Assembly (NCBI RefSeq): GCF_025244905.1
Contig: NZ_CP104285.1
Span: 2,914,001 to 2,978,000, forward strand
DNA length: 64,000 nt
Direction of reading: 5' to 3'
From: Enterobacter mori
Lineage (GTDB): Bacteria; Pseudomonadota; Gammaproteobacteria; Enterobacterales; Enterobacteriaceae
The position numbers and the translations under genes were made by a program. This document shows positions 9,862-19,361 of this stretch, in pieces (the first letter of the stretch is position 1; every line of letters starts with the position of its first letter). The notes under the pieces are model-generated. The model worked only from the letters and a program-made list of their open reading frames with translations, searched no databases and was not told where the DNA came from.

Positions 9862-10907
9862 AGGCGATTCGTGTGCTGGCGGTCGATGATTCGGCCCTGA
9901 TGCGTAACATGCTCAGTGCGGTAGTCAATCAGCAGCCTGATATGGAAATGGTCGGCACGGCGCCGGACGCGTTTATTGCCCGCGAGCTGATTAAACAGCT
10001 CAACCCGGACGTGCTGACGCTGGATATCGACATGCCAGGGATGGACGGGCTGGAGTTTCTCTCCCGCCTGATGCGCCTGCGCCCGATGCCGGTCATTATG
10101 ATTTCCTCCCTGACCACCCGTGGTTCGAAAGCGACCATGAGCGCGCTGGAGCACGGCGCGGTCGATTTTCTGCCCAAGCCGGAACACCGCAGGGCAGAGA
10201 ATATCGATACCTGGAGCCAGCTGGTGGTGGAGAAGATCCGCGTCGCCGCTCGGGCAAAACTGGCACCGCACAGCCCCGTCACCCGACCGGTGCTCGCCGG
10301 TATTCCCGTGCGCCAGCAGAGCATCATCGCCATTGGCTCTTCCACGGGCGGCACGGAGGCGCTGCGTCGGGTGTTGATGCCTCTGCCGGTCAGCACGCCG
10401 GGGATTGTCATCGCCCAGCATATGCCTGCCGGTTTCACCCACTCTTTCGCCCAGCGTCTCGACTCGCTGTGCCAGATTGCCGTGCGTGAAGCGCAGGATG
10501 GTGAACCGGTTCGCCCGGGCTGCGCCCTGATAGCACCGGGTGACAGCCACATGGAGATCCTCGGCCAGGACAACGGCTACCGGGTCAGGCTCAGCGATGC
10601 CCCACCGGTGAATCGCCATCGCCCCTCGGTGGATGTGCTCTTTGACTCGGTGGCACGTCAGGCCAGCAAACACGCCAGCGCCGCCCTGTTAACCGGCATG
10701 GGCGCGGACGGCGCGCGCGGTCTGCTGCACCTGCGCCAGACCGGCGCGTTTACCCTCGCACAGAGCGAAGCCACCTGCGTGGTTTTCGGCATGCCCCGGG
10801 AAGCCATTACCCTCGGTGCCGCGAAAAAGGTCGTCGATCTTGACGATATCAGCCAGTGCCTGCTGGACAGTTTTCACTATAAAAATTCGTCTAAAACCGA
10901 CTCATGA
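9858..10907 (+). CDS. cheB: CheB, chemotaxis response regulator/protein-glutamate methylesterase
   Basis: 349 residues with a GTG start inside the cheR stop (GTGA). The N-terminal receiver has the acidic pair (VDDSA) and the phosphoacceptor Asp in LDIDMPGMDG near residue 56. The C-terminal esterase carries the catalytic triad in three motifs: Ser in IGSSTGGTEA, His in IAQHMPAGFT and Asp in TGMGADGA. It removes methyl groups or deamidates receptor glutamines, opposing CheR, when phosphorylated by CheA. Confidence 0.98.
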   Translation: MKAIRVLAVDDSALMRNMLSAVVNQQPDMEMVGTAPDAFIARELIKQLNPDVLTLDIDMPGMDGLEFLSRLMRLRPMPVIMISSLTTRGSKATMSALEHGAVDFLPKPEHRRAENIDTWSQLVVEKIRVAARAKLAPHSPVTRPVLAGIPVRQQSIIAIGSSTGGTEALRRVLMPLPVSTPGIVIAQHMPAGFTHSFAQRLDSLCQIAVREAQDGEPVRPGCALIAPGDSHMEILGQDNGYRVRLSDAPPVNRHRPSVDVLFDSVARQASKHASAALLTGMGADGARGLLHLRQTGAFTLAQSEATCVVFGMPREAITLGAAKKVVDLDDISQCLLDSFHYKNSSKTDS

Positions 10908-10925
10908 CATTAAGGAGATTTCCCC

Positions 10926-11312
10926 ATGTCGGATAAAAACTTGCGTTTTCTGGTGGTGGATGACTTCGCCACCATGCGACGCATCGTACGAAACCTGCTG
11001 CAGGATCTGGGCTACAAGCACATTGATGAGGCCGAAGACGGTCAGGACGCGCTCAACAAACTGCGTGCAGGCGGCTTCGATTTCGTCGTCAGCGACTGGA
11101 ACATGCCAAATGTCGACGGGCTTGAGCTGCTGAAAACCATCCGCAGCGACGCGACCATGGCAAAAATGCCGGTGCTGATGGTGACCGCGGAAGCGAAGAA
11201 AGAGAACATCATCGCCGCTGCTCAGGCGGGTGCCAATGGTTACATCGTTAAGCCGTTCACCGCTGCCACGCTGGAAGAAAAGCTCGGCAAAATCTTTGAA
11301 AAACTCGGGTAA
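10926..11312 (+). CDS. cheY: CheY, chemotaxis response regulator
   Basis: 128 residues, a single receiver domain. All key residues are visible: the [10 protein letters not shown] acidic pair, the phosphoacceptor Asp in SDWNMPN (near residue 57), the Thr in VTAEAKKEN and the Lys in YIVKPFT. Phospho-CheY binds FliM (encoded at 544-1536) and makes the motor turn clockwise. A strong AAGGAG ribosome site 8 bases before the ATG is consistent with the high expression of CheY. cheZ follows after 5 bp. Confidence 0.99.
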   Translation: MSDKNLRFLVVDDFATMRRIVRNLLQDLGYKHIDEAEDGQDALNKLRAGGFDFVVSDWNMPNVDGLELLKTIRSDATMAKMPVLMVTAEAKKENIIAAAQAGANGYIVKPFTAATLEEKLGKIFEKLG

Positions 11313-11317
11313 CCCCT

Positions 11318-11956
11318 ATGAACACCCCGTTAAACATGCAGGCGGATAACGCCACAGAGATTTTCGTTCGCATCGGGCAACTGACCCGCCTGCTGCGCGA
11401 CAGCATGGCCAACCTCGGTCTGGAACAGGCCATCATGGAGGTGGCGGATGCATTTCCGAACACCCGCGACCGCCTGAATTACGTGGTCGGCAAGACCTCG
11501 CAGGCAGCCGACCGCGCGCTGACCAGCGTTGAAGTGGCGCGTCCCCTGCAGGAAGGACTGAGCGATAGCGCCACCGCGCTGAGCACGCGCTGGGATGCCT
11601 GGTTCGAAAATCCGCAGCCGCTGGACGACGCCCGCGAGCTGGTCAAAGCCACCCGTACCTTTCTTCACCAGGTGCCGGATGTGACCCAGCAAACCAACCG
11701 CCAGCTGACCGAAATCATGATGGCGCAGGATTTTCAGGATCTCACCGGGCAGGTGCTGCAGAGCCTGATGCACGTTATTGAGACCGTTGAGAAAGAGCTG
11801 ATCAGCGTGCTGGTGGAAAACATGAACGAGCGCGATGCGATTGCCGAAGCGGGCGATGCGCACCTGAAGAATGGTCCGCAAATCGATACCCGTGCCGAGG
11901 GGATCGTCGCTTCTCAGGAGCAGGTAGACGATCTGCTGGAGTCTCTCGGCTTCTAA
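11318..11956 (+). CDS. cheZ: CheZ, CheY-P phosphatase
   Basis: 212 residues (E. coli 214), mostly helical. The catalytic segment MMAQDFQDLTGQVLQ (Asp and Gln, about residues 140-150) is intact. The C-terminal CheY-tethering peptide QVDDLLESLGF ends the protein, after a flexible linker. CheZ dephosphorylates CheY-P to end the tumble signal. It sits directly between cheY and flhB. Confidence 0.98.
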   Translation: MNTPLNMQADNATEIFVRIGQLTRLLRDSMANLGLEQAIMEVADAFPNTRDRLNYVVGKTSQAADRALTSVEVARPLQEGLSDSATALSTRWDAWFENPQPLDDARELVKATRTFLHQVPDVTQQTNRQLTEIMMAQDFQDLTGQVLQSLMHVIETVEKELISVLVENMNERDAIAEAGDAHLKNGPQIDTRAEGIVASQEQVDDLLESLGF

Positions 11957-11974
11957 TCCCGCCGGGCGAAAGGT

Positions 11975-13120
11975 ATGTCAGAACAAAACGACAGCGAAAA
12001 AACAGAAGACCCCACACCCCACCGAAAGCAAAAAGCGCGTGAAGAGGGACAGGTTCCGCGATCGCGCGAGCTGACGAGCCTCCTCATGCTGCTGGCAGGC
12101 TGGGGGTTAATCATGGTCGCGGGGAGCTGGCTGGCAAAACAGCTGCAGCACCTGCTGCATAACGGTTTGACGTTTGACCGGCTGTTAGTCAGCGACCCGC
12201 AGCAGATGCTGCATCACGCCGCATCGCTGCTGGGGATCGCCTTCCTGGCGCTGCTGCCGTTCGTCGGCGGGCTGTTTCTCACCGCCGTCGCCACGCCGTC
12301 ACTCATTGGCGGCCTGAACATGAGCGCTAAGGCCGTGAAATTTAACCTGAAGAAGCTCAACCCGCTGAGCGGCATCAAGCGCCTGTTTTCCGGGCAAATG
12401 GTGTCGGAGATGGTGAAGAGCATTCTGAAGGTCACGCTGGCAGCGGTCGGCGGCGGGCTGTTCCTGTGGTTTAACAAAGCGAAGTTTATCAGCCTGATGT
12501 TTGAACCGCTCGGCATGGCGCTTAGCGATATCAGCGCCCTGCTGCTGGGCTGCATGCTGGCCATTATTTTATCGCTGATCCCGATGGTGGCGTTCGACGT
12601 GGTTTACCAGCTCTGGAGCAACTTTAAAAAGCTGCGCATGAGCCTGAAGGAAATCAAAGACGAATTCAAAAATCAGGAAGGCGACCCGCTGATTAAAAGT
12701 AAGGTTCGCCAGCTGCAGCGCCAGATGGCGCAGCAGCGAATGATGAGCGATGTCCCCACCGCCGACGTGGTGGTGAATAACCCGACCCACTATTCGGTCG
12801 CCCTGAAGTATCAGGACGGCGCCATGGGCGCGCCGGTGGTGGTTGCCAGCGGCAGCGGATTAATTGCCCTGCGCATCCGCGAGCTGGCCGAAGAGAGCCG
12901 GGTCCCCATGCTTGAGGCGCCGCCGCTGGCGCGCGCCCTGTATCGCCATTGTGACCCCGGCACCCCGGTTCCCGCCGAGCTGTACAGCGCGGTGGCAGAA
13001 GTGCTGGCCTGGGTTTATGGCCTTAAGCGCTGGCGTAAAGGCTATGGCTTACGTCCGCTGACACCTAAAGATCTTCCCGTTCCCGCGGGGATGGATATTG
13101 CACAAGAGAGTAGAGAGTGA
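11975..13120 (+). CDS. flhB: FlhB, flagellar export switch protein
   Basis: 381 residues (E. coli 382). A charged N-terminus (TEDPTPHRKQKAREEGQVPRS region) precedes four membrane helices (about residues 30-210). A cytoplasmic domain follows, containing the autocleavage motif NPTH in VVNNPTHYSVALKY near residue 270. FlhB closes around the FliPQR gate and changes substrate class after cleavage and FliK contact. Its stop overlaps the flhA ATG as TGATG. Confidence 0.98.
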   Translation: MSEQNDSEKTEDPTPHRKQKAREEGQVPRSRELTSLLMLLAGWGLIMVAGSWLAKQLQHLLHNGLTFDRLLVSDPQQMLHHAASLLGIAFLALLPFVGGLFLTAVATPSLIGGLNMSAKAVKFNLKKLNPLSGIKRLFSGQMVSEMVKSILKVTLAAVGGGLFLWFNKAKFISLMFEPLGMALSDISALLLGCMLAIILSLIPMVAFDVVYQLWSNFKKLRMSLKEIKDEFKNQEGDPLIKSKVRQLQRQMAQQRMMSDVPTADVVVNNPTHYSVALKYQDGAMGAPVVVASGSGLIALRIRELAEESRVPMLEAPPLARALYRHCDPGTPVPAELYSAVAEVLAWVYGLKRWRKGYGLRPLTPKDLPVPAGMDIAQESRE

Positions 13121-15213
13121 TGGCCAATATCGCCACCAAATTACGATTACCCAACATGAAGGAAACCCAGTGGCAGGTGCTGGCCGGGCCGGTGCTGATC
13201 ATGACCATCCTGGCGATGATGATCCTGCCGCTGCCGACCTTTGTGCTGGACCTGCTGTTTACCTTCAACATCGTGCTGTCGATCATGATTTTGCTGGTCG
13301 CCATGTTTACACAAAATACGCTGGAGTTTTCGGCGTTTCCGACGGTGCTGCTGTTCTCCACCCTGCTGCGTCTGGCGCTGAACGTGGCCTCCACGCGCGT
13401 GATCCTGATGAACGGCCATACCGGCTCGGAAGCGGCGGGTCAGGTGGTGGAGGCCTTTGGTCACTTCCTGGTCGGCGGAAATTTCGCCATCGGGATTATC
13501 GTCTTCGTCATCCTGATCATCATTAACTTTATGGTGATCACCAAGGGTGCGGGGCGTATTGCGGAAGTGGGCGCGCGTTTCTCCCTCGACGGCATGCCGG
13601 GCAAGCAGATGGCGATAGATGCCGACCTGAATGCCGGACTGATTGGCGAAGAAGAGGCAAAACGCCGCCGTAAAGAGGTGACGCAGGAAGCCGATTTCTA
13701 CGGCTCGATGGACGGTGCGAGCAAGTTTGTGCGCGGCGATGCCATCGCCGGACTGCTGATTATGGCGATCAATATTATCGGCGGTCTGGTGATCGGCGTG
13801 ATGCAGCACGACATGTCAGCGGGCGTGGCTGGGGAAACCTATACCCTGCTGACCATCGGTGATGGTCTGGTGGCGCAGATCCCGGGGCTGGTGATTTCTA
13901 CCGCCGCCGGTGTGGTGGTCACCCGCGTCGCCAACGATCAGGATGTAGGCGAGCAGATGGTGGGCCAGCTGTTTACCTCTCCCCGCGTGATTGTCCTGGC
14001 GGCGGGCGTGATTGGTCTGCTGGGTCTGATCCCCGGCATGCCAAATTTTGTTTTCCTGCTGTTTACTGCCGCCCTGCTGGGCGTCGCCTGGTGGCTGCGC
14101 GGTCGCGAAGGCGATGTGAAAAAGAGCGGTGGCGTGCAGGCCGATACCGATGCGGCGGAAGATGACGTGGCGCAAATCAACGAGGCGACCTGGTCTGATG
14201 TTCAAATGGAAGATACGCTCGGTCTGGAAGTGGGCTACCGCCTGATCCCCATGGTGGATCATGAGCAACAGGGCCAGCTGTTGACCCGCGTGCGCGGTAT
14301 TCGTAAGAAGTTCGCCCAGCAGATGGGTTTTCTACCCCCTGCCGTGCATATTCGTGACAACCTGGATCTGGCTCCGACGCACTACCGCATCCTGCTTAAA
14401 GGGGTCACGATTGGTTCAGGCGACGTTCAGCCGGACCGCTGGATGGCAATCAACCCCGGCTGTGCAGAGGGTGAGGTTCCGGGTACACCGTGCACCGAGC
14501 CCACCTTTGGGCTGCCTGCCCTGTGGATTGACGAAGTTCACCGTGAGCTGGCGCAGACGCTGGGCTACACGGTGGTCGACCCGAGTTCAGTGGTGGCTAC
14601 GCATCTTAACCATCTTATCAGCACCCATACCGAAGAGCTGTTTGGCCGCCAGGAGGCGCAGCAGTTGCTCGATCAGATCACCAAACAGTCTCCTAAGCTG
14701 ATTGAAGATTTGATCCCAGCGGTTATCAGTCTGACCACGTTACACAAAGTGCTGCAGAACCTGCTTGCCGAGCGTGTGCCAATCCGCGATATGCGGACCA
14801 TCATCGATACGCTGGCAGAGTTTGCCACCGCCCAGAGCGATGCCGACGAGCTGACCACTCGCGTGCGTGCGCGTCTCTCCCGCGCCATTACCCAACAGTG
14901 GTTCCCGGGCGACGGGGATATTCAGCTGATTGGGCTGGATTTGTCGCTGGAGCAACTTCTGGTACAGGCAACCCAGAGCGGTAGCGCCATCGAACCGGGC
15001 ATTGCGGAAAACCTGATGAAGCAGACCGAACAGGCGCTGCAGCATCAGGAGGGATTAGGCGCACCGCCGGTGCTGCTGGTCAATCCGGCCCTGCGCCTGA
15101 TGCTGTCCCGCTACCTGCGTCGTATTTTCCCTCAGATGGCAGTGCTGTCCAGCCAGGAGATCAATACCTCGCGCAACGTGCGGATGACGTATCTGATTGG
15201 AGGAAAAGGATGA
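13120..15213 (+). CDS. flhA: FlhA, flagellar export gate protein
   Basis: 697 residues from the ATG at 13120 (a GTG one codon earlier is possible but less likely). Eight membrane helices fill the first ~325 residues, with the conserved cytoplasmic FHIPEP loop around residues 145-205 (GAGRIAEVGARF, MPGKQMAIDADLNAG, EADFYGSMDGASKF). The C-terminal half is the cytoplasmic ring that docks chaperone-substrate complexes. It is co-translated with flhB upstream and flhE downstream (4-base overlap). Confidence 0.98.
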   Translation: MANIATKLRLPNMKETQWQVLAGPVLIMTILAMMILPLPTFVLDLLFTFNIVLSIMILLVAMFTQNTLEFSAFPTVLLFSTLLRLALNVASTRVILMNGHTGSEAAGQVVEAFGHFLVGGNFAIGIIVFVILIIINFMVITKGAGRIAEVGARFSLDGMPGKQMAIDADLNAGLIGEEEAKRRRKEVTQEADFYGSMDGASKFVRGDAIAGLLIMAINIIGGLVIGVMQHDMSAGVAGETYTLLTIGDGLVAQIPGLVISTAAGVVVTRVANDQDVGEQMVGQLFTSPRVIVLAAGVIGLLGLIPGMPNFVFLLFTAALLGVAWWLRGREGDVKKSGGVQADTDAAEDDVAQINEATWSDVQMEDTLGLEVGYRLIPMVDHEQQGQLLTRVRGIRKKFAQQMGFLPPAVHIRDNLDLAPTHYRILLKGVTIGSGDVQPDRWMAINPGCAEGEVPGTPCTEPTFGLPALWIDEVHRELAQTLGYTVVDPSSVVATHLNHLISTHTEELFGRQEAQQLLDQITKQSPKLIEDLIPAVISLTTLHKVLQNLLAERVPIRDMRTIIDTLAEFATAQSDADELTTRVRARLSRAITQQWFPGDGDIQLIGLDLSLEQLLVQATQSGSAIEPGIAENLMKQTEQALQHQEGLGAPPVLLVNPALRLMLSRYLRRIFPQMAVLSSQEINTSRNVRMTYLIGGKG

Positions 15214-15617
15214 GGAAATTTGGGCTCGGGCTAATTTTGGCCTCGCCGTTGGCGATAGCGGCTGACGGCTCCTGGAGCAACCAGAGCTTTGGCGGCACGC
15301 TGACCCACGGCCAGCAGGTACTGATAAGCAAACCGGTGCAAAGCGCCTCTCCCCTGCCTGCGGGTGCTGTGGCATCCCGCATGAACTGGAAAATTTCTTC
15401 ACACGGCCTTCCCCCCGCCGGGTTTCGCATTCGCCTGTGCAGCGCCACGCGCTGTCTGCTGCTGCCCGGCGTTGCCGGGGAAATGGCGCTGCCTGCAGGC
15501 ATGCCTGCAGAGGGCCCTTTTCGTTTTGAGTATTATGTTAAGGCTGGCGGTCGACTCGACGCTCCGCTGACCGTACTGAGTAATCAGATCACGGTGAGTT
15601 ATCGCCACTCTCGTTAA
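15210..15617 (+). CDS. flhE: FlhE, periplasmic flagellar protein
   Basis: 135 residues with an N-terminal signal peptide (hydrophobic run about residues 5-16, then AIAADG). The rest is beta-rich with a Cys pair (LCSATRCLL). FlhE is the last gene of the flhBAE unit in enteric bacteria; it acts in the periplasm and prevents proton leakage through the export gate according to published work on Salmonella. It overlaps flhA by 4 bases and is followed by a long perfect hairpin. Confidence 0.93.
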   Translation: MRKFGLGLILASPLAIAADGSWSNQSFGGTLTHGQQVLISKPVQSASPLPAGAVASRMNWKISSHGLPPAGFRIRLCSATRCLLLPGVAGEMALPAGMPAEGPFRFEYYVKAGGRLDAPLTVLSNQITVSYRHSR

Positions 15618-15618
15618 G

Positions 15619-15652
15619 CCTGTGCTTTACCGGTTTGCCGGTAAAGCACAGG
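15619..15652. terminator. Perfect 15-bp hairpin between convergent flhE and autotransporter gene
   Basis: Two 15-base arms (CCTGTGCTTTACCGG and its exact complement) separated by TTTG. It sits 2 bp after the flhE stop and 7 bp before the stop of the opposing gene. There is no T-run on either side, so it is not a textbook intrinsic terminator, but its position suggests a shared transcription end or mRNA 3'-end protection for both convergent transcripts. Confidence 0.65.
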
Positions 15653-15659
15653 GCACGAC

Positions 15660-17807
15660 TTAGAAATCGACGCGCAGCCCCACATTCCCCACGATCGGCG
15701 ATTCAACATGCTCGCTCTTCGCATAGCTCGCATCCAGCCACACCCGAGTTGATGGTGTGAGGATCGCGCTGATACCGCCCGTGAGCTTTCCGCCCGTTCC
15801 GGTGAAATCATTCGTAAAGTCATACGCGTCATTAATACGCGTACTGCCGTTCTTCACCAGCCCCTGACTCAGGGCCGCTGTCGCGTAAGGCATAACCTCC
15901 ATCTCACCCGCCTGCAGACGGGTTGTAAAGCGCAGCCCCACCTCTCCCTGCAGTGAACGTCCGTCACCCGTTTCAGCGGTCATTCCGTTATTCAGTTTGA
16001 CGCTCTCTGACGGCGTCAGCCAGCCGTTGAGGCCCGCAAAGGGCGCCAGGCGTGTGGTCTCGCTCACGGCAATATGACGACCGGCTTCCAGACCCAGACC
16101 GTAGCCCCAGCTGTTCCAGTCGGAGCGCGCCGTGCCGCCATCGCTCATGCGGGCGCTCAGCTTGCTGGCAAAGTGGTTAATCTGCGCTGAACCCGAGGTG
16201 TACCAGCCGTCAGCCGCATTCAGCGTCGCGTACAGACCGCCGCCGTAGCTGGTCACCCGGCTCTGCCCCCCGCGCGCATGCTTCACCTGACCGGTTGACT
16301 GACTCAGATAAGCCCCGGTGGTGAGTTGACCAGCAGCCAGCTCGGTGACCTTATCGCCTCCCAGCATCATGCCGTTCTGTTCCAGGCGGTAAGCAGAGCC
16401 CCATGCGCCGTCCACATCGCTGCGGCCATGCAGCACTGTTCCCCACATGCCGGATTTCTGCGCCAGACGCGCATCGTCAAGGCGCGCGCGCAGGGCGTTA
16501 AGCTCATCTTCATGGATAAACTGCGGTGCCGACGCCATCGCGAGCATCGCATCGGTGGAGGAGGACGTCGAGCCTGCCTGAATCAGCTCCCAGTTATTGC
16601 CATTACGCACCAGCTGCCGCTGCCAGGCTCCCACGTCAAGGCGCCCCCCGTTAAGGGCAAATTCCGCCTCTCCGCCGCCGGTGCGGACCAGCGCCAGCGC
16701 CTCGCGGTTCGCCGCTTCGCGCCCCGTTGCCGCCAGATGCAGGGTGTACTTACCGCTCGCGGTGCCGGAAATATCCAGCAGATCGGCTTCACCGGTGTAC
16801 AGATCGGCATTCATCATAAAGTGGCCGTTACCCGACAGCGTGCCGAGCGTCAGCGTGTGGTATTCGCCGCCCTCAGCCGGTGCGAATTTTACCGTTCCTC
16901 CCGCCATGGCGAGTGTTTTGATATCGGAGCTGGCGGTCATTTCATAGCGCGAAGTGCTGTCCAGGGACAGGGAATGAACATTGGTCATGGTTCCGGAAAG
17001 GTGGCTGCCATTGTTGAGCGCGACGTCAACCACGGCGTTATCTTCCGCACGGATAGTACCTGCGGCCTGGCTGGCATCGAGGCTCAGGGAGACATTGCTG
17101 TTCTTTTTAGCAATCAGTAGCTCACCCTTTTCAGAACCTGCGGTACTGCCATTTTGCAGTGAGATATCGTGACTGCCTACGTTTGCCTTAAAGGCAGGAC
17201 CGACGACAGACCAGACGTTAGAACGAATCAATTTAAGCTCATTCGATCCACTTAAATAAAAACCGGCATTCAACCCATTAATCGTGCTGCCAATAAACGC
17301 GCCCTTCGCGTTGTTCATTTCAACAGCGCCAGTCGTTCCGGGTATTCCTTGTGTATTGTCAAAAAAGCCATTTTCAACAACACTCTCTCCGTCATAAGTC
17401 ACAAATTGTTCGACCTTGATATTCTTCGCCGAAAGTTTCGCGTAATCCAGAATAAGCTGACCGCCAATGACAACATTATTGAATTGCCCATCACCTTGCA
17501 GCAACGCGGTGTTGATAAACGCATCATCAATATTAGCCGTACCGTCGTACCCCACGTGCAGAACATGCTCTATCCGGCCCCCCTTCATGTCTACGCCCCC
17601 CTCAAAAATCTGGATATCACGCGCGATTGAGCCGTTTACGGTTAAGGTCGCCCCATTTATTATGCTATAGTTTTCATTAACAGGGGAATTACCGTCAATC
17701 AATGTGTCTTTATCAATAACAGTGTCAGCATAAGCTGCACCGGATGTTCCGATTGTTGCGGCAACAATGGCCAGGCGGAGAAAAGAGTGTTGAAATGAAA
17801 TTTTCAT
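15660..17807 (-). CDS. Type V autotransporter (pertactin-like passenger plus beta-barrel)
   Basis: 715 residues from the ATG at 17807 (an in-frame TTG one codon earlier is unlikely; AAGG lies 6 bases before the ATG). A signal peptide covers about residues 1-28 (ends AAYA-D). The passenger (about 30-430) is made of short Gly/Asn/Val-rich repeats such as GATLTVNGSI and LSLDSTSRYEM, typical of a right-handed beta-helix. The C-terminal ~275 residues form the translocating barrel, beginning near SGMWGTVLHGR and ending in NVGLRVDF with the terminal Phe used by BamA. Closest general type: pertactin/Ag43-like adhesins. No protease motif was seen; the target is unknown. Confidence 0.88.
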   Translation of the reverse strand: MKISFQHSFLRLAIVAATIGTSGAAYADTVIDKDTLIDGNSPVNENYSIINGATLTVNGSIARDIQIFEGGVDMKGGRIEHVLHVGYDGTANIDDAFINTALLQGDGQFNNVVIGGQLILDYAKLSAKNIKVEQFVTYDGESVVENGFFDNTQGIPGTTGAVEMNNAKGAFIGSTINGLNAGFYLSGSNELKLIRSNVWSVVGPAFKANVGSHDISLQNGSTAGSEKGELLIAKKNSNVSLSLDASQAAGTIRAEDNAVVDVALNNGSHLSGTMTNVHSLSLDSTSRYEMTASSDIKTLAMAGGTVKFAPAEGGEYHTLTLGTLSGNGHFMMNADLYTGEADLLDISGTASGKYTLHLAATGREAANREALALVRTGGGEAEFALNGGRLDVGAWQRQLVRNGNNWELIQAGSTSSSTDAMLAMASAPQFIHEDELNALRARLDDARLAQKSGMWGTVLHGRSDVDGAWGSAYRLEQNGMMLGGDKVTELAAGQLTTGAYLSQSTGQVKHARGGQSRVTSYGGGLYATLNAADGWYTSGSAQINHFASKLSARMSDGGTARSDWNSWGYGLGLEAGRHIAVSETTRLAPFAGLNGWLTPSESVKLNNGMTAETGDGRSLQGEVGLRFTTRLQAGEMEVMPYATAALSQGLVKNGSTRINDAYDFTNDFTGTGGKLTGGISAILTPSTRVWLDASYAKSEHVESPIVGNVGLRVDF

Positions 17808-17971
17808 CAATAACCTTTAGATAAGTTAAAAAGTAAGAAACATGCCTTTCTTCAAATAACTTATCGGTAAAAAAGGTAATGACTAAAAAATAAATATTAG
17901 AATTGCGTTAAAATATACGCCCCAATACCGCATTGAGTAAAGGGGACGTAATGTTAGTACGAAGAAGGAAC

Positions 17972-19180
17972 TTAGAAATAAAACGTAAACTGCGCAACCC
18001 CGCCAAGGGTACGGGTTCGTCCTGCCATGGCCGTTAAATCAAACTGCATTGATTCCCCGGCTGAAAGGCCCACCCCACCCGTCACAATGCGGTGATCGTT
18101 ACCGCGCATGTCCACGCGATATCCAGCCCGCAGCTGCATCCGGTCGGTGGCCCGAAATTCGCCGCCAAACGCCGCATACTGGTTTTTATCCGCATACTGG
18201 AAATCACTCACGGGCGTCAGATCGATATCGGTACTCAGGGTGACACGTTCTGTCGTCCATGCTGTCCCTGCCGTAACCTGAGGGCGAATGATAAACGCGG
18301 GCTGATAGCCGTTAATTTCCCGCGTTTTCACTTTATTCTCGAAGAGATTTTGTGCAGAGAGCGCAACCATCCACTCGGGAGTCAATGCGGCAAAAAAACC
18401 CGCATCAATATTGGCGCTCATGGTCTGGTGCTGCCAGTTACCGTCACGCAGATCGGAAGAGTCATAATTATTGATGGCGACGTTATAATTCCAGGTTTCA
18501 ATCCGCTGGATCTTCGGTGTGATCCCCACCCCGACCCGGGTGTCGCCAATCGAAAATGGATGGGCAATGGAAACACCGTATTCCGTCACCAGTGCCGCCA
18601 TACCTTCCGCGCGAGACGTTAATTTATCAAGATCGTCTTTGCCCGGAATGATGGTGCCATTCGCCACACCGTCCAGATAATCCAGGTCAGCCTGGCTGAT
18701 TAACGCACGCGCATGGCCTTTGGCCCAGCTGTTGACGGACAGCGCGATCGGAAGAGAATCATCCGGCACCGCCAGCACCATACCCAAACCGAGGTTCGCG
18801 TTGGCCTTTTCGCCGGCGAGCCCGGAAACGACCTCCGCCAGTTTACCTGCCGCCTCCGCTTCGTTACCGCTGCCAAGGGCGTTTTCCAGATTATCCCACG
18901 CCGTGGTGACGTCATCGAACCCGTCAATCAGGTTTGCCGAATCGCTGGCCTGCGCGCCAATCGACGGCGCAATCAGGCTTAAACGATCTTCTGCGCGCGA
19001 GGTGGCAAGCAGTGCCGGATTGGTTAAGGGAGCCGCACCAAAGTGCGCAGACGCCACGCCGACTCCCCCCATCGCGGTGCTACGGGCATCGAACCCATTT
19101 GTCGATGCGCTGGCGTAAGGCGCCAACACAACAACCCCTGCAGTAAGCAGGTAATATGTGCGTAATTTATATTTCATCAT
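17972..19180 (-). CDS. TraF_2-family predicted outer-membrane beta-barrel protein
   Basis: 402 residues. A signal peptide ends near ASAST (about residue 26). The next segment, FDARSTAMGGVGVASAHFGAAP followed by NPALLA, is the FadL/TraF_2-type N-terminus found in proteins often labelled conjugal transfer protein TraF. The remainder alternates beta-strands and closes with GGVAQFTFYF, an outer-membrane signature with terminal Phe. No conjugation genes are nearby, so a transfer role is unlikely; a surface or transport barrel is the better reading. Two ATG codons abut (19180 and 19177), so the start is uncertain by one residue. Confidence 0.75.
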   Translation of the reverse strand: MMKYKLRTYYLLTAGVVVLAPYASASTNGFDARSTAMGGVGVASAHFGAAPLTNPALLATSRAEDRLSLIAPSIGAQASDSANLIDGFDDVTTAWDNLENALGSGNEAEAAGKLAEVVSGLAGEKANANLGLGMVLAVPDDSLPIALSVNSWAKGHARALISQADLDYLDGVANGTIIPGKDDLDKLTSRAEGMAALVTEYGVSIAHPFSIGDTRVGVGITPKIQRIETWNYNVAINNYDSSDLRDGNWQHQTMSANIDAGFFAALTPEWMVALSAQNLFENKVKTREINGYQPAFIIRPQVTAGTAWTTERVTLSTDIDLTPVSDFQYADKNQYAAFGGEFRATDRMQLRAGYRVDMRGNDHRIVTGGVGLSAGESMQFDLTAMAGRTRTLGGVAQFTFYF

Positions 19181-19361
19181 TCCGGATAGTATATTTATGC
19201 CCAGGTGCTGGGCTAGTGGAGTAATAACCTAATTGCTATGGTAGCAATGAGTTCATTATTTCAATTTTGAAATAATGCTTCACTAATGCGCGCTCATTAC
19301 CGTAATGAAATATTGCCTACCCGTAGCCTTATTATCGATACCGTTACTGGCGGGTAGCTTT

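Noticed and set aside
9696..10673. 325-codon minus-strand frame opposite cheB
   Set aside because: Arg/His-rich antisense reading; cheR and cheB are unmistakable on the plus strand.
17972..19180. Part of a conjugation system because of TraF similarity
   Set aside because: No other tra or mating-pair genes nearby; the protein looks like an outer-membrane barrel.
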